64,000 nt of DNA from Nematocida parisii ERTm1 (lineage: Eukaryota > Microsporidia). Of the stretch, positions 10,265 to 19,798 are shown piece by piece (within the stretch, counting starts at the first letter, position 1; every line of letters begins with the position of its first letter). Under the pieces are notes generated by a model. That model did no database searches and was not told where the DNA came from. It worked only from the letters and a program-made list of their open reading frames with translations. The stretch spans positions 186,001 through 250,000 of the forward strand of contig NW_013524651.1 of the NCBI RefSeq assembly GCF_000250985.1, given 5' to 3'. The position numbers and the translations under genes are program-made.

Positions 10265-10710
10265 TTCACAAATAATAACGGGTTATAACGGGTTATTACT
10301 TTAAAATTTATTCATCAATTCACTGTGTATTACTTATTACACATTCTACATTACTTATTGCACATTGTATAATAAGTTATATATATTTTATAGTACATTA
10401 TGTAATATATATTGTATACATATGCTACATAGTGTATTATAAAATATATTAATTAGTCTATTTATATCTATTAGTATAATAATAAAATATATTACACATT
10501 CTACAATAAGTTATATATATTTTATTACACATTGTATAATAAGTTATATTACAATATTTTTTTATTTTTGTATTTTATGTATAAGTATATAGCATAGACT
10601 AATTACAACAGAAAATTAGTCTATATTACAACAGAAAGTATAAATAATTCATAAATATTTTAAATATAAAAATATTGTAATATAATTTTGTATACAATGT
10701 GTAATATATT
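10265..10710. repeat. AT-rich intergenic block of palindromic TTATTACACA-type repeats
   Basis: This stretch has many degenerate copies of TTATTACACATTGTATAATAAG-like words, each a near-palindrome, plus duplicated segments such as TACACATTCTAC...AATAAGTTATATATATTTTAT (10368 and 10510 areas). Two copies of AACGGGTTAT lie at about 10278-10300. No coding frame is convincing. Confidence 0.7.
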
Positions 10711-11229
10711 TTAATTTCTTAATAAATTGTATATTACTGGTATATACAGTATTAATAGAGATACAATAATACACACAATCATCATAAACACTTTCAAACA
10801 TAATAATTTCGGATCTGTGCTATCTTCTGTTGTATTTATACTATCGTCTGGTCTATCTTCTGGTATATTTATACCATTTTCTGTTGTATTTAGTGTGTAT
10901 GCACTGTATTCTGTTGTATTTGATATATTTGGTCTATCTTCTGGTATATTTATATCATTTTCTGTTGTATTTGATATATTTGGTCTATCTTCTGTTGTAT
11001 TTGGTCTATTTATACTATTTTCTGTTGTATTTGGTCTATTTTCTGTTGTATTTGATATATTTGGTCTATTTTCTGTTGTATTTAGTGTGTATACGCTGTA
11101 TTCTGTTGTATTTGGTCTATCTATACCATCTTCTGTTGTATTTGGTCTATTTGGTGTATTTAAATTATTCTCATCTAATATAATACAGTTATCTATAATT
11201 AGTCTAGTTATATTTGCATTGCCTTCCAT
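10711..11229 (-). CDS. NTTE-repeat protein with C-terminal transmembrane anchor
   Basis: 172 residues. After a short N-terminal part comes a tandem, imperfect repeat built on RPNTTED / RPNISNTTEN / YTLNTTENG (about residues 25-135), then one transmembrane helix (LKVFMMIVCIIVSLLILYIPVIY) and a short basic tail. There is no N-terminal signal peptide, so a tail-anchored topology is likely. The repeat has about a dozen N-T-T or N-I-S sequons, yet most microsporidia have lost N-glycosylation, so the sequons may simply follow from the DNA repeat. The plus strand of the same repeat is also open in two frames, a by-product of the repeat. A related NTTENKP end occurs in the gene at 13930-14415. Confidence 0.6.
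   Translation of the reverse strand: MEGNANITRLIIDNCIILDENNLNTPNRPNTTEDGIDRPNTTEYSVYTLNTTENRPNISNTTENRPNTTENSINRPNTTEDRPNISNTTENDINIPEDRPNISNTTEYSAYTLNTTENGINIPEDRPDDSINTTEDSTDPKLLCLKVFMMIVCIIVSLLILYIPVIYNLLRN
10837..11160. repeat. tandem repeat of TCTGTTGTATTTGGTCTATT-like units inside coding sequence
   Basis: On the plus strand the word TCTGTTGTATTT recurs about every 24-40 bases, linked by GGTCTATTT, GATATATTT or AGTGTGTAT spacers, giving higher-order repeats. It encodes the NTTE array on the minus strand. Unit number probably varies between strains. Confidence 0.8.
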
Positions 11230-11266
11230 TTTTATTTTTTATTTATTAAAATTTTTATATTTAAAT

Positions 11267-12427
11267 TTATTTATCACACATTGTGTATTTATTTCTCTCT
11301 CTCTCTTTCCAATTATTCCTTATTTCTAGTGTATTCCTGGCCAATTCTTTATATGTTATATTCTCATATACAGTATTTACTATATTTAGTACAGTTTTAT
11401 ACGCATTTGGTAATAATTTATCAGTACGTATACGCAATAAGGACCAATTCCCTTTTATTTGCGTATATTCTGTGTCTAATGCATATTCTTTAGGGTTATA
11501 ACAGAATTCTCCTATTAATCCATCTATTTCCTGATCATTACTTATCTTATAATGATTATTTACGTTATAACAGAATATATCATAAAATATTTCATTACCG
11601 TTATGTAGTACAAATAACTTATAAAAAATATCTGAAAGTTTCCTTATACGGAAATCAACTGAATTTAAATGTGGTGGTTTCCATTTTAGGAAATATTGGC
11701 AAGTACCTGGAATATAAGGATAATTTACACATGTAAATATTAGTCCGTCATTCTCATGGGATAATTTTGGTATTATTTCTGAGAATATTTCACTTATACC
11801 ATAGCTCTTATGCATTCTCTTTAATAATACAGTTAGTTCAACCGGGTTATTATTTTTACTTATTTTATCTTGGTGATCTTCTTTCTCCCTGAACTCATCT
11901 ATTTTTTTATCATTTTTTTCTATTTTTTGTCTTTTCTGATTTTCTCTCTCCCTTCTTCTCTCTTCACTTATTTGTAAAAATTTCATTGCCATGGTTAATC
12001 TTTCATTTAAATTATGCTTACAGATACTTTTACTGTTAAATATTGCCATATCAAATATAATATACTGGAAATTACCCGATTTGTCTTGGATTACTTCTCC
12101 ATCCATTAAATATCTCCCTTTTACTTGTATATCATTGTTTATAACACAATTACTTATAAATATTTCATTATTTCTGGTTATAAAGTATATTTCTACTGCA
12201 CTAGTAATATATTTATAGTATAGTAGTGCTCTTAGTCCATCACTCTTCTCACATACATAATAATCCATTGATTTAATTAAATTTAATGATTCTTTAGTTA
12301 AAGAGACTGGCTGTGGCCCATAGAATCCATTATATTTAAAGTTACAGATGGATTTAATCTCATTTAGTATAGAATTAGTCATATCTTGTGGCAGAATAGT
12401 ACCAAGTGTAAGCATATCCACATCCAT
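11267..12427 (-). CDS. CEG1: mRNA capping enzyme, guanylyltransferase
   Basis: 386 residues from ATG at 12427 (MDVDMLTLGTILP). The frame stays open upstream, but that extension is translated AT repeat. The covalent nucleotidyltransferase motif is present: EKSDGLRALLYY, with lysine 61 as the predicted GMP-accepting residue. It is followed by motif III-like YLMDGEVI, motif IV DGLIFT and motif V LKWKPP, then an OB-fold-like C-terminal part. The enzyme transfers GMP from GTP to the 5' diphosphate end of pre-mRNA in the nucleus. Length is in the usual range for fungal guanylyltransferases. Residues about 175-215 form a K/E/R-rich insertion (RRRERENQKRQKIEK). Confidence 0.9.
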   Translation of the reverse strand: MDVDMLTLGTILPQDMTNSILNEIKSICNFKYNGFYGPQPVSLTKESLNLIKSMDYYVCEKSDGLRALLYYKYITSAVEIYFITRNNEIFISNCVINNDIQVKGRYLMDGEVIQDKSGNFQYIIFDMAIFNSKSICKHNLNERLTMAMKFLQISEERRRERENQKRQKIEKNDKKIDEFREKEDHQDKISKNNNPVELTVLLKRMHKSYGISEIFSEIIPKLSHENDGLIFTCVNYPYIPGTCQYFLKWKPPHLNSVDFRIRKLSDIFYKLFVLHNGNEIFYDIFCYNVNNHYKISNDQEIDGLIGEFCYNPKEYALDTEYTQIKGNWSLLRIRTDKLLPNAYKTVLNIVNTVYENITYKELARNTLEIRNNWKERERNKYTMCDK

Positions 12428-12817
12428 AAAAAAAATAATATAATAGAATTTATAAATAATAGTAGAATAAATAATAAATAGCATACAATATGTAATAAGT
12501 AGTATACAATGTGTAATAAATAATAGTAGAATAAATAATAAATAGTATACAATATGTAATAAATGATAGTATATGTGTAATAAGTTATACCATGGCATAT
12601 TATTTTATACACTATGTGTAATAAGTTATATAGCTTAATATGCTTATTATATAGTATGTATAGTGCAGTATATTTATTATATAGTATATATAGTGCAGTA
12701 AATAATATGCATATACTAACCAATTATATTACACATATTTTATCCAATTATATTACACAATGAACAACAAGTACTTTATTTTTTATACATATACTTTAAA
12801 TTTCTGAATACTTTAGG

Positions 12818-13768
12818 ATGGGAGTTGTTGTTAGTGTGCCAGAAGTAAGCATAGGAATAAAAATTGTTAATAAAAAAAAAGAAGAAGTCAAAACAAACAA
12901 AAATATTTTATACCTGTATTTATGTAAGAGCAATATCATAAATATCAACAGAAATATAAAATATTTAAGAAAAATCAAAATTTTACAAATTTGTTGCAAT
13001 AAAATAACGGAAATTCCACCTGAAATAAAAGAATTAAAGGATTTAAGTATCCTTTATTTATGTAAAAACAGGATAACTTCTGTTCCATCAGAAATAAAAG
13101 AGTTAAAACTCTTACAGGAATTAAATTTAGCAGATAATCAAATAACGGAATTACCTGAATCTGTAAAATTTTTAAATTTAAAAGTAATTGATGTTTCAGG
13201 TAATTTATTTGAAGAATTTCCAACTGTCATAACGGAAATTAAATCATTACAGAGTATTACTATACTAAGGAGTAATATAAAGTATGCATCACCCAGGATA
13301 TTAGAACTGCCTTATTTAGTTGATTTTAATTTCTCTTCTCCTGAGAGTATAACTGCTGTTATTAAACCTGAATTATCGTTATGCAATATTATAACGGAAT
13401 ATTTAGTTAATTATAACGGAAATATAAAAAAATATCTTCCTTTTTCGGTATTAAAAAATATTTTTATGGTAAAAACCTGTTATATTTGTAATAAATTTTG
13501 TTTTACATACAAAATATACACAAATATAACGGTTTTTAATAAAAGAGTGCCTGTACAGTACGATATTTGTCACAAGCACACTGTAAAAATGGAAGATGTT
13601 CAGGAAAGCATTAAGGAATTACTTTTTTCAGAGGAAATTCAGTTAAATATTCCTAAAAAGGAAATAAAAACAAGAAAAGCCCTGAAAAATCCAGAAAATG
13701 TCATAAAAATATCTGAAATCAGGAAATATTTACAGAATAATCAAATACACATCAAGAATTATAAGTAA
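12818..13768 (+). CDS. leucine-rich repeat protein with C-terminal Cys/His cluster
   Basis: 316 residues from ATG at 12818. About residues 45-165 are regular 23-residue LRRs of the 'plant/Ras-suppressor' type: ITEIPPEIKELKDLSILYL, ITSVPSEIKELKLLQELNL, ITELPESVKFLNLKVIDV. The C-terminal half holds CYICNKFC and later CHKH, a possible zinc site. The N-terminus MGVVVS fits the MGxxxS/T myristoylation pattern, so membrane attachment is possible; no signal peptide is seen. At DNA level the word ATAACGGAA recurs in several repeats. It lies divergent from the capping gene across about 390 bp. The role is unknown; LRR proteins of this kind are usually adaptors. Confidence 0.75.
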   Translation: MGVVVSVPEVSIGIKIVNKKKEEVKTNKNILYLYLCKSNIININRNIKYLRKIKILQICCNKITEIPPEIKELKDLSILYLCKNRITSVPSEIKELKLLQELNLADNQITELPESVKFLNLKVIDVSGNLFEEFPTVITEIKSLQSITILRSNIKYASPRILELPYLVDFNFSSPESITAVIKPELSLCNIITEYLVNYNGNIKKYLPFSVLKNIFMVKTCYICNKFCFTYKIYTNITVFNKRVPVQYDICHKHTVKMEDVQESIKELLFSEEIQLNIPKKEIKTRKALKNPENVIKISEIRKYLQNNQIHIKNYK

Positions 13769-13929
13769 ATTCAACTAAGTAATTTTAAAGTACTATTATA
13801 ATTTATATTCTGTTGTAATACAGACTAATTATTATATATTTTATTTTTATTTTTATTTTTATTTTTTATGCATAATTTTATTTTGTACACATTGTTTTAT
13901 AATTAAACTGTACTTTTATTTTTTACACA

Positions 13930-14415
13930 TTATGTATTATATTTTGGTTTATTTTCTGTTGTATTTAATGGATTAATCCGTCCATTATATATTACACCTC
14001 CTGGTCTTGGTATATTATACGGATACCTCTTCTTATTATAACTCTCTTTTGCTAGTTCTTTTGATATCTTCATTTGCTTAATATTTAATGCTTTCATTTC
14101 TCTATCTAACTCCTTTATTCTCTTTCTTATTATATCCTGTTGTTTCTGGTAGTCTCTTCTCTCTTCCGCCTCTTTAAAATTTTTATCTTGTATTTCTTTC
14201 CTTTTCCTTTTAATTTTATTATTTGTATACTTAGTACTCATTGTGCATAAATTATTAGATTGATTATTACTTTTTACTGGTTGTGTAATATATCTTGGTA
14301 TTTTTGAGCCACATTCTTTACATTGTTTATTACTCAATGTGTTATATTTAATATAATCTGTACATTGTACAATAAGTAATAGGCTTAAATATATTATTAA
14401 GTATAATTTGTTCAT
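13930..14415 (-). CDS. small predicted secreted coiled-coil protein
   Basis: 161 residues from ATG at 14415, opening with a signal peptide (MNKLYLIIYLSLLLIVQC) followed by a short segment with CKECG. The middle (about 70-130) is highly charged, rich in K, E and R with heptad spacing (EAEERRDYQKQQDIIRKRIKEL), so coiled coil is likely. The C-terminal tail ends NPLNTTENKPKYNT, echoing the NTTEN repeats of the gene at 10711-11229. It could be exported to the host or the spore wall. I do not recognise a family. Confidence 0.6.
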   Translation of the reverse strand: MNKLYLIIYLSLLLIVQCTDYIKYNTLSNKQCKECGSKIPRYITQPVKSNNQSNNLCTMSTKYTNNKIKRKRKEIQDKNFKEAEERRDYQKQQDIIRKRIKELDREMKALNIKQMKISKELAKESYNKKRYPYNIPRPGGVIYNGRINPLNTTENKPKYNT

Positions 14416-14833
14416 AAAATATTTATTGCAGATTGTATAATAAATAATTAAAATATATGATACAATGTGTGATAAATAATATATTTATCATATATGATGT
14501 ATTAAGTTTTATTAATTAATACATAGTGTGTAATATATTATACAATGTAATACATGAGTACATTAAATTAAAATAATTTATTCATTACATATTATACACT
14601 GTATACTAAGTAATAATTAATGCACACTGTGTATTATATTGTATACTTATTACTGTGTACTATTTATTATGCATTGTGTATTAAGTAATAATTAGTACCT
14701 ATTGTATACTATTTATTATACACTGTGTACTATTTATTATGCATTGTGTATTATATTATGTACTTATTATGCATTGTGTATTATATTGTATATGATATAA
14801 ATTTTTATTTTATTTCCTAATATAGTAATTAAT
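14416..14833. repeat. AT-rich intergenic palindromic repeats
   Basis: The stretch is a patchwork of TTATTATGCATTGTGTATTA, TACACTGTGTACTATTTATTAT and similar words. For example, TACTATTTATTATGCATTGTGTATTA occurs twice between 14655 and 14760. I see no gene. Confidence 0.7.
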
Positions 14834-17026
14834 TTACCATTCGTTATTTTCCCATCCCTTTTCTTTTTCTTTATGATTTTCTGTGGGTGTACATTCGCCT
14901 GAGAACCTTTTCTTCTCATTCTCTATAAATTCTGTCCAAGTTTTGTTTCTTTTCTCCTTTCTCCCTAACCAGGCACGCTCTTTCTCTTCTTTTTTCATTT
15001 TTTTCTGATCCTTGATGGTGCTTTTGAAAATACTCCATTTTTTATTGCAAAAATTTTCATCTAAGTAATTTATAACGTATTTTATAACAGATATCCTTTC
15101 TTGGTCTATTTTTTTAATTAAAACCGTTAATATCTCTTGAATACCACTTATATCTATCCTATTTATATGTATAAATACTAAATATACACCGATTTTATAC
15201 TTTTCACTTAATAATAACGGAATTATTAATTTGAAAATATTTTGTATTTCTATTAATATGCTACTGTACTTATAAATATATTCTATTCTTATTAAGGATA
15301 TATTACTTATTAAAATATTTATGAAAATTACCTTATTTGGAGATGACAAAACGGGTAATCCATAAAAAAATAATTCTAATATTTCAGGTGTTATTTGTGA
15401 TTTTGATAAAATTAAAAATAGTTCATTTATATCTGTAATCGATAAATTATACAAATGCACTGTAAAGTACTTAATTAAGACGTATGCTGGCTTATTCCTT
15501 ATTAGAATAGAAGGAGAACTCGGTGACAACAAGAATATTATACTGATTATATCAGAAATATCCGGGTTACTCGGGTTATTGCCTGATTTTTTTGTATTTA
15601 AATTTTTATTTGGCGAAGTATTTCCTTTTTTAGAAATAACGGTATTTAACGGCTTTTCCTTATTAGGAATATTTTTATTTTTTCTATTTTTATTTCTCAC
15701 ATTAATACACATAGGACATACAATCATCTCACTCTCTAATAATACAGTATTACTATCCTGATGTACACCACCAGATACTTTATCAGTGTCTTTAATATTT
15801 TTACTGTTAAGATATCCTGATGGGTGACCTTTTTCTTTATTCTTACTTACAGAATTTCCATTTTTTATGGTTTTAATAAACTTACTGAATATACCAGAAC
15901 TTCCTTTGCTAATATTTTTGTTTTTTTCGATATCAAAATCTTCGTTATTTTTTTTAAAAATTTTACTGAATATAAATAATATTTCATCATGTGATAAATT
16001 TCCTAATTTATATTCTTTGTCTAATATATTACACATTGTGTTATTAATTCTTTCTATATTATTACCTATAACTTTGTCTACTATGTAGTATAAGTCTTTG
16101 TCTCTTACACTTTCTATTTCATCTAGTAGTTTTTTTATAACGGACATACAATAATACTCAGGTAATGTGTTTTTATTATATAATAATATAATATACAATG
16201 TGTAATATATTCTGTTGTGTAATAAATAATTAATTACTGTTATAATATTAATAGAATTACTTATTACACAATGATCAGTAAATACTGGAAATATCATCAA
16301 CTTTGTGTTATAATTTATATCATAGAATATATCAGAAGGTTTAATAAATAATTCATTACTTATTACACAATTATCATTATATTTACAATTATTACACAAT
16401 GACCATAAAGAAATAGACTTATTACTAAGTAAATATTCCCAGCCCTTATTAATATTATTTACACTATGCGTATTATATTCTGTATTATTATTACACACTG
16501 TACTATAATTATTACTTTTTACACTATGCGTATTATATTCTGTATTATTATTACACACTGTATCATAATTATTCATATATAAATTACCATCCTTTATATT
16601 ATACATTGATACTAATATTATATTGTTATTATTTAATAGCGTACTATTAATTGTACTTATAATACTATTTATATACTCAGTAAATATATCATTATTATTT
16701 ACACTATGTGTACTATTTAATGTATTATTATTACACACTGTGTTATAATTATTATTTATTACACTATGTGTACTATTTTTATATGGATATATTCTCTCTG
16801 TTACAATATATTTACTACTATACTCATAAAGTCTTGGTAGTATATCTAATGTATCAATATATCTTAATAATGGGTATATCTTATCTGTATTACACTTATA
16901 CTTAAATATAGTACACTCCTTATTATTATAATAACCAGAATATACTGTACATATATCATTACTAAGTAATTCTTTATCGTACACTAAAGTACTTCCTATA
17001 CTCTGAATACTACGTATAATATTCAT
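14834..17026 (-). CDS. Scy1-like pseudokinase (SCYL/Cex1 family)
   Basis: 730 residues from ATG at 17026 (MNIIRSIQSIGSTLVYD). The open extension upstream is only translated repeat. The N-terminal 60 residues resemble Scy1-like proteins: a degenerate kinase lobe with LLSNDICTVYSGYYNNKECTI and the lysine region IFKYKC. No HRD or DFG catalytic motif is evident. About residues 500-690 are helical, like the HEAT repeats that follow the pseudokinase in this family. Scy1/Cex1 proteins act in COPI trafficking and tRNA export. The middle holds N-rich repeats of the form TVCNNNTEYNTHSV (about residues 90-180), which are translated copies of the local DNA repeat. The last 60 residues are highly charged. 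Assignment rests on fold-level similarity seen by eye. Confidence 0.55.
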   Translation of the reverse strand: MNIIRSIQSIGSTLVYDKELLSNDICTVYSGYYNNKECTIFKYKCNTDKIYPLLRYIDTLDILPRLYEYSSKYIVTERIYPYKNSTHSVINNNYNTVCNNNTLNSTHSVNNNDIFTEYINSIISTINSTLLNNNNIILVSMYNIKDGNLYMNNYDTVCNNNTEYNTHSVKSNNYSTVCNNNTEYNTHSVNNINKGWEYLLSNKSISLWSLCNNCKYNDNCVISNELFIKPSDIFYDINYNTKLMIFPVFTDHCVISNSINIITVINYLLHNRIYYTLYIILLYNKNTLPEYYCMSVIKKLLDEIESVRDKDLYYIVDKVIGNNIERINNTMCNILDKEYKLGNLSHDEILFIFSKIFKKNNEDFDIEKNKNISKGSSGIFSKFIKTIKNGNSVSKNKEKGHPSGYLNSKNIKDTDKVSGGVHQDSNTVLLESEMIVCPMCINVRNKNRKNKNIPNKEKPLNTVISKKGNTSPNKNLNTKKSGNNPSNPDISDIISIIFLLSPSSPSILIRNKPAYVLIKYFTVHLYNLSITDINELFLILSKSQITPEILELFFYGLPVLSSPNKVIFINILISNISLIRIEYIYKYSSILIEIQNIFKLIIPLLLSEKYKIGVYLVFIHINRIDISGIQEILTVLIKKIDQERISVIKYVINYLDENFCNKKWSIFKSTIKDQKKMKKEEKERAWLGRKEKRNKTWTEFIENEKKRFSGECTPTENHKEKEKGWENNEW
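16448..16770. repeat. repeat units inside the Scy1-like coding sequence
   Basis: The unit TTACACTATGCGTATTATATTCTGTATTATTATTACACACTGTA, about 60 bases long, is present in two nearly identical tandem copies (16459-16510 and 16519-16570). Further diverged copies lie at 16696-16780. Translated on the minus strand it gives NNNTEYNTHSV. Length is a multiple of three, so the frame is kept. Confidence 0.75.
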
Positions 17027-17604
17027 AAAAAAAATAAAACAAGAATTATTACTAATACAGTAATAAATAATATATAATACACATAGTATAATAAATAGTA
17101 TAATATAATACACATAGTATAATATATAATAGACTAATAGACCAATAGAATATAATAGACATAGAGTAATAAATAATATATAATAGTAATAGAGTAATAA
17201 ATAATATAACTTATTACACATTTATTATAACTTATTACACACTGTATACAATATAATAACTTATTACACTATATATACTAATTATTACTTCTTACACTAT
17301 GTGTACTAATTACTATATAACTTATTACACTATATACTATAACTTATTACACATATATTACTTATTATACTATATGTACTAATTATTACTTATTACACAT
17401 ATACTATAACTTATTACACTATATATACTAATTATTACACATATACTATAACTTATTATTTATTATACTATGTGTACTATATATTATTTATTATACTATG
17501 TGTATTATGTATTATTTATTATGCATTTGTTAATTTATTTTATTATTTATTGTGTATTGTGTATTATATTCTGTTTATATTTATATTGTAAATTTCTTTT
17601 GTGT
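17027..17604. repeat. AT-rich bidirectional intergenic region with palindromic repeats
   Basis: 578 bases between the divergent Scy1-like and Rab genes. It is almost entirely short words such as AACTTATTACACTATATATACTAATTATTACT and AATAAATAATATATAATAC. It must hold both promoters, but no specific element stands out from the repeats. Confidence 0.7.
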
Positions 17605-18210
17605 ATGAAGACAGCAAAGAGAGAAGTCCTCCCAAAGTATAAAATAGTGTTCCTGGGTGATACAGCAGTGGGTAAGACCACTTTAATCACTAAATACGTA
17701 TTCAGCACAGAAACAAAAGATTACCACCCTACAATCGGAGTGGATTTCTTTGCACAGAAGACAGAAATCGCTGGTAAGACAGTAAACCTACAGTTATGGG
17801 ACACAGCAGGCCAAGAAAGGTTCAGATCCCTTATACCTAATTATACAAGAGACTCTTTCATGGCTGTAATTATGTTTGACCTGACTAGAATCGATACTTT
17901 CAACAGGATTGATGGCTGGATCACTGACTTCGTACTAAAAAATAATTCCAATAACTTAAATATTTTAATTATAGGTAATAAACTGGACTTATTGGAAAAT
18001 AGGAATAATGCACCGAGTGAAGAGGAGATCCAGGAGAAGGTGAAGAAGTATAATGCCAGGTATATTGAGACATGTTCAATTACAACAGAAGGGATAAGTA
18101 AATTAGTAGAGGAGATAAGTGAGACCATAAAGAATTCAACAGAACCAGAGCAGAACATACCGGAGTTCACCATAGAGACAGATAATAGTAAGAGATGTTT
18201 ATGCTTATAA
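17605..18210 (+). CDS. YPT6: Rab6/Ypt6-type small GTPase
   Basis: 201 residues from ATG at 17605 (MKTAKREVLPKYKIVFLG); the upstream in-frame extension is repeat. All G motifs are present: P-loop GDTAVGKT (18-25), switch I threonine in YHPTIG, WDTAGQE (65-71), NKLD (125-128), and a divergent G5, ETCS. RFRSLIPNYTRDS after switch II is the signature of the Rab6 subfamily, which works in Golgi and endosome-to-Golgi transport. The C-terminus CLCL has cysteines at -4 and -2 for prenylation. The gene stands out from its surroundings by higher GC and conventional codon use. Confidence 0.9.
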   Translation: MKTAKREVLPKYKIVFLGDTAVGKTTLITKYVFSTETKDYHPTIGVDFFAQKTEIAGKTVNLQLWDTAGQERFRSLIPNYTRDSFMAVIMFDLTRIDTFNRIDGWITDFVLKNNSNNLNILIIGNKLDLLENRNNAPSEEEIQEKVKKYNARYIETCSITTEGISKLVEEISETIKNSTEPEQNIPEFTIETDNSKRCLCL

Positions 18211-18585
18211 TATAATACATAATATATAATAAATAATATATAGTACACGTACTGTAAGAAGTTATAGTAAATAATAGTAATAGTGTAATAAATAACAATT
18301 AGTACACATAGTGTAATAAGTTATAGTAAGTTATAGTACACATAGTGTAATAAGTTATAGTAAGTTGTAATAAGTTATAATAAGTTGTAATAAATAATAG
18401 TATTTGTGTAATAAGTTATAGTAAGTTATAGTAATTAGTACACATAGTGTAATAAGTTATGGTAAGTTATATAGCAATTAGTACACAATGTGTAATAAGT
18501 TATATAGTAATTAGTACACATAGTGTAAGAAGTTATAGTACAATGTATAATAAGTTATAGTATGTTATGTATTATTTATTATATA
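18211..18585. repeat. degenerate TGTGTAATAAGTTATAG repeats
   Basis: AT-rich spacer in which ACACATAGTGTAATAAGTTATAGTAAG and close variants recur every 30-60 bases, mostly in one orientation. I see no gene in it. Confidence 0.75.
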
Positions 18586-18845
18586 CTGTGTAAGAAGTTA
18601 TAGTATGTTATGTATTATTATTTATATACTGTGTAATAAGTTATAGTATATTATGTATTATTATTTATATACTGTGTAATAAGTTATAGTATGTTATGTA
18701 TTATTATTTATATACTGTGTAATAAGTTATAGTATATTATGTATTATTATTTATATACTGTGTAATAAGTTATAGTATATTATGTATTATTTATTATATA
18801 CTGTGTAATAAGTTATAGTATATTATGTATTATTATTTATTACTA
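18586..18845. repeat. 43-bp tandem repeat, about six units
   Basis: CTGTGTAA starts units at 18586, 18629, 18672, 18715, 18758 and 18801, an exact 43-base period. Units read CTGTGTAATAAGTTATAGTA followed by TATTATGTATTATTATTTATATA, with only a few substitutions. It lies immediately 3' of the minus-strand Tim22-like gene. Confidence 0.9.
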
Positions 18846-18863
18846 TATGTGTATTATATATTA

Positions 18864-19223
18864 TTATTCAATATTTGTGTTATAAATAATATTCGTGTTT
18901 TCTAATGTGTACGCTGCAGTGGCTGTTATTACAGATGTTGTTATAATAGAAAAAGTGCTCCCTCTTGAACCAAGACTTCCTGCTATTAGACCAGAAAGTA
19001 TTGGTCTATAAGCTTGGTTTATGTTGTACTTAGATACTAAATTGTCCATTATAGCGTATGTTCCTCCTATTATCATGGTATCAGTTACTTTCTGTGATAT
19101 AGAACTGTTCCTGTTGATTCCCTTGGATATAATTCCTACTGTTAGGCCAATCACTGACCCTGTCACTGCCCCAAGGACTACTCGGCTCAGTAATTCTCTT
19201 TTTTTGTTCCTTTCTGCGTGCAT
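18864..19223 (-). CDS. TIM22: Tim17/Tim22/Tim23-family protein, probably mitosomal Tim22
   Basis: 119 residues from ATG at 19223. The layout fits the family: a hydrophobic first helix with small-residue spacing (VVLGAVTGSVIGLTVGII), a second with GGTYAIMDNLVSKYN, and then YRPILSGLIAGSLGSRG and a last hydrophobic helix. GGxxAxxDxxxxKY...N...SGxxxGxxxxRxG closely tracks the Tim22 core. Microsporidia keep a minimal import machinery in their mitosomes, in which a Tim22-type channel is the known member. The assignment is by pattern; another small Gly-rich membrane protein is possible. Confidence 0.6.
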   Translation of the reverse strand: MHAERNKKRELLSRVVLGAVTGSVIGLTVGIISKGINRNSSISQKVTDTMIIGGTYAIMDNLVSKYNINQAYRPILSGLIAGSLGSRGSTFSIITTSVITATAAYTLENTNIIYNTNIE

Positions 19224-19355
19224 AAATATAAATTATAATAAAATATTTTATATTTATAGTTAGGGTTATATCGGGTTATATTGATTATCACACATAGTAT
19301 AATATATTACACATAGTATAATATATAATATAAATATAGTACAATAAAATTTTTT

Positions 19356-19679
19356 ATGGCTAGTAGTAAAAGTAAGAAAATACGCCCATTACTTTTTACT
19401 GTTTTAGTAATAATTAATTTACTTATAACACAATCAGCATTATTTAATAATTATATTAAAACTAATTATACAATGATCATAAAGTACTTTACAGCTGTAT
19501 TATCAGTCTCATATAATTATGTCTTATGTATTAGTAGATTATTACGTACATCACCACGTGCAGTGCCAGAACTGTTCAATAGTTACACTGAAACCATCAC
19601 ACACATAACAAAAGAATATTACAGTATTATTATAAGCTTATACCATGAACATTCACAAATATTATTACATAATGCATAA
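19356..19679 (+). CDS. small hypothetical protein with N-terminal signal/anchor
   Basis: 107 residues from ATG at 19356. A basic start (MASSKSKKIRP) precedes a hydrophobic helix (LLFTVLVIINLLITQSAL), then a mixed helical part and RTSPRAVPELFNSY. It is divergent from the Tim22-like gene, with 132 bp between. No family recognised. The signal-like N-terminus suggests entry into the secretory pathway. Confidence 0.5.
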   Translation: MASSKSKKIRPLLFTVLVIINLLITQSALFNNYIKTNYTMIIKYFTAVLSVSYNYVLCISRLLRTSPRAVPELFNSYTETITHITKEYYSIIISLYHEHSQILLHNA

Positions 19680-19798
19680 TAAATAACATATAATACACAT
19701 AGTATAATAAATAATCATAACATATTATAATTTAGTATACTATGTGTAATATATTATGATTAATCAAATATAAAAAGTACATATTAAAAAAAGACTAT

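Noticed and set aside
10727-11329. Plus-strand frame of 200 codons with SVVFGLF-type repeats
   Set aside because: It is the antisense of the NTTE repeat gene; tandem repeats stay open in several frames. The minus-strand reading has the coherent layout (repeat, transmembrane helix, basic tail).
12379-12723. Minus-strand 114-codon frame overlapping the capping gene start
   Set aside because: Translation is Y/L/I-rich AT repeat; it has no protein-like features.
17027-17221. N-terminal extension of the Scy1-like gene
   Set aside because: The 65 extra residues are translated repeat (Y, L and I only); the internal ATG at 17026 starts family-like sequence.
17470-17604. N-terminal extension of the Rab gene
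   Set aside because: The extension is translated AT repeat; Rab proteins start a few residues before the P-loop strand, as from ATG 17605.
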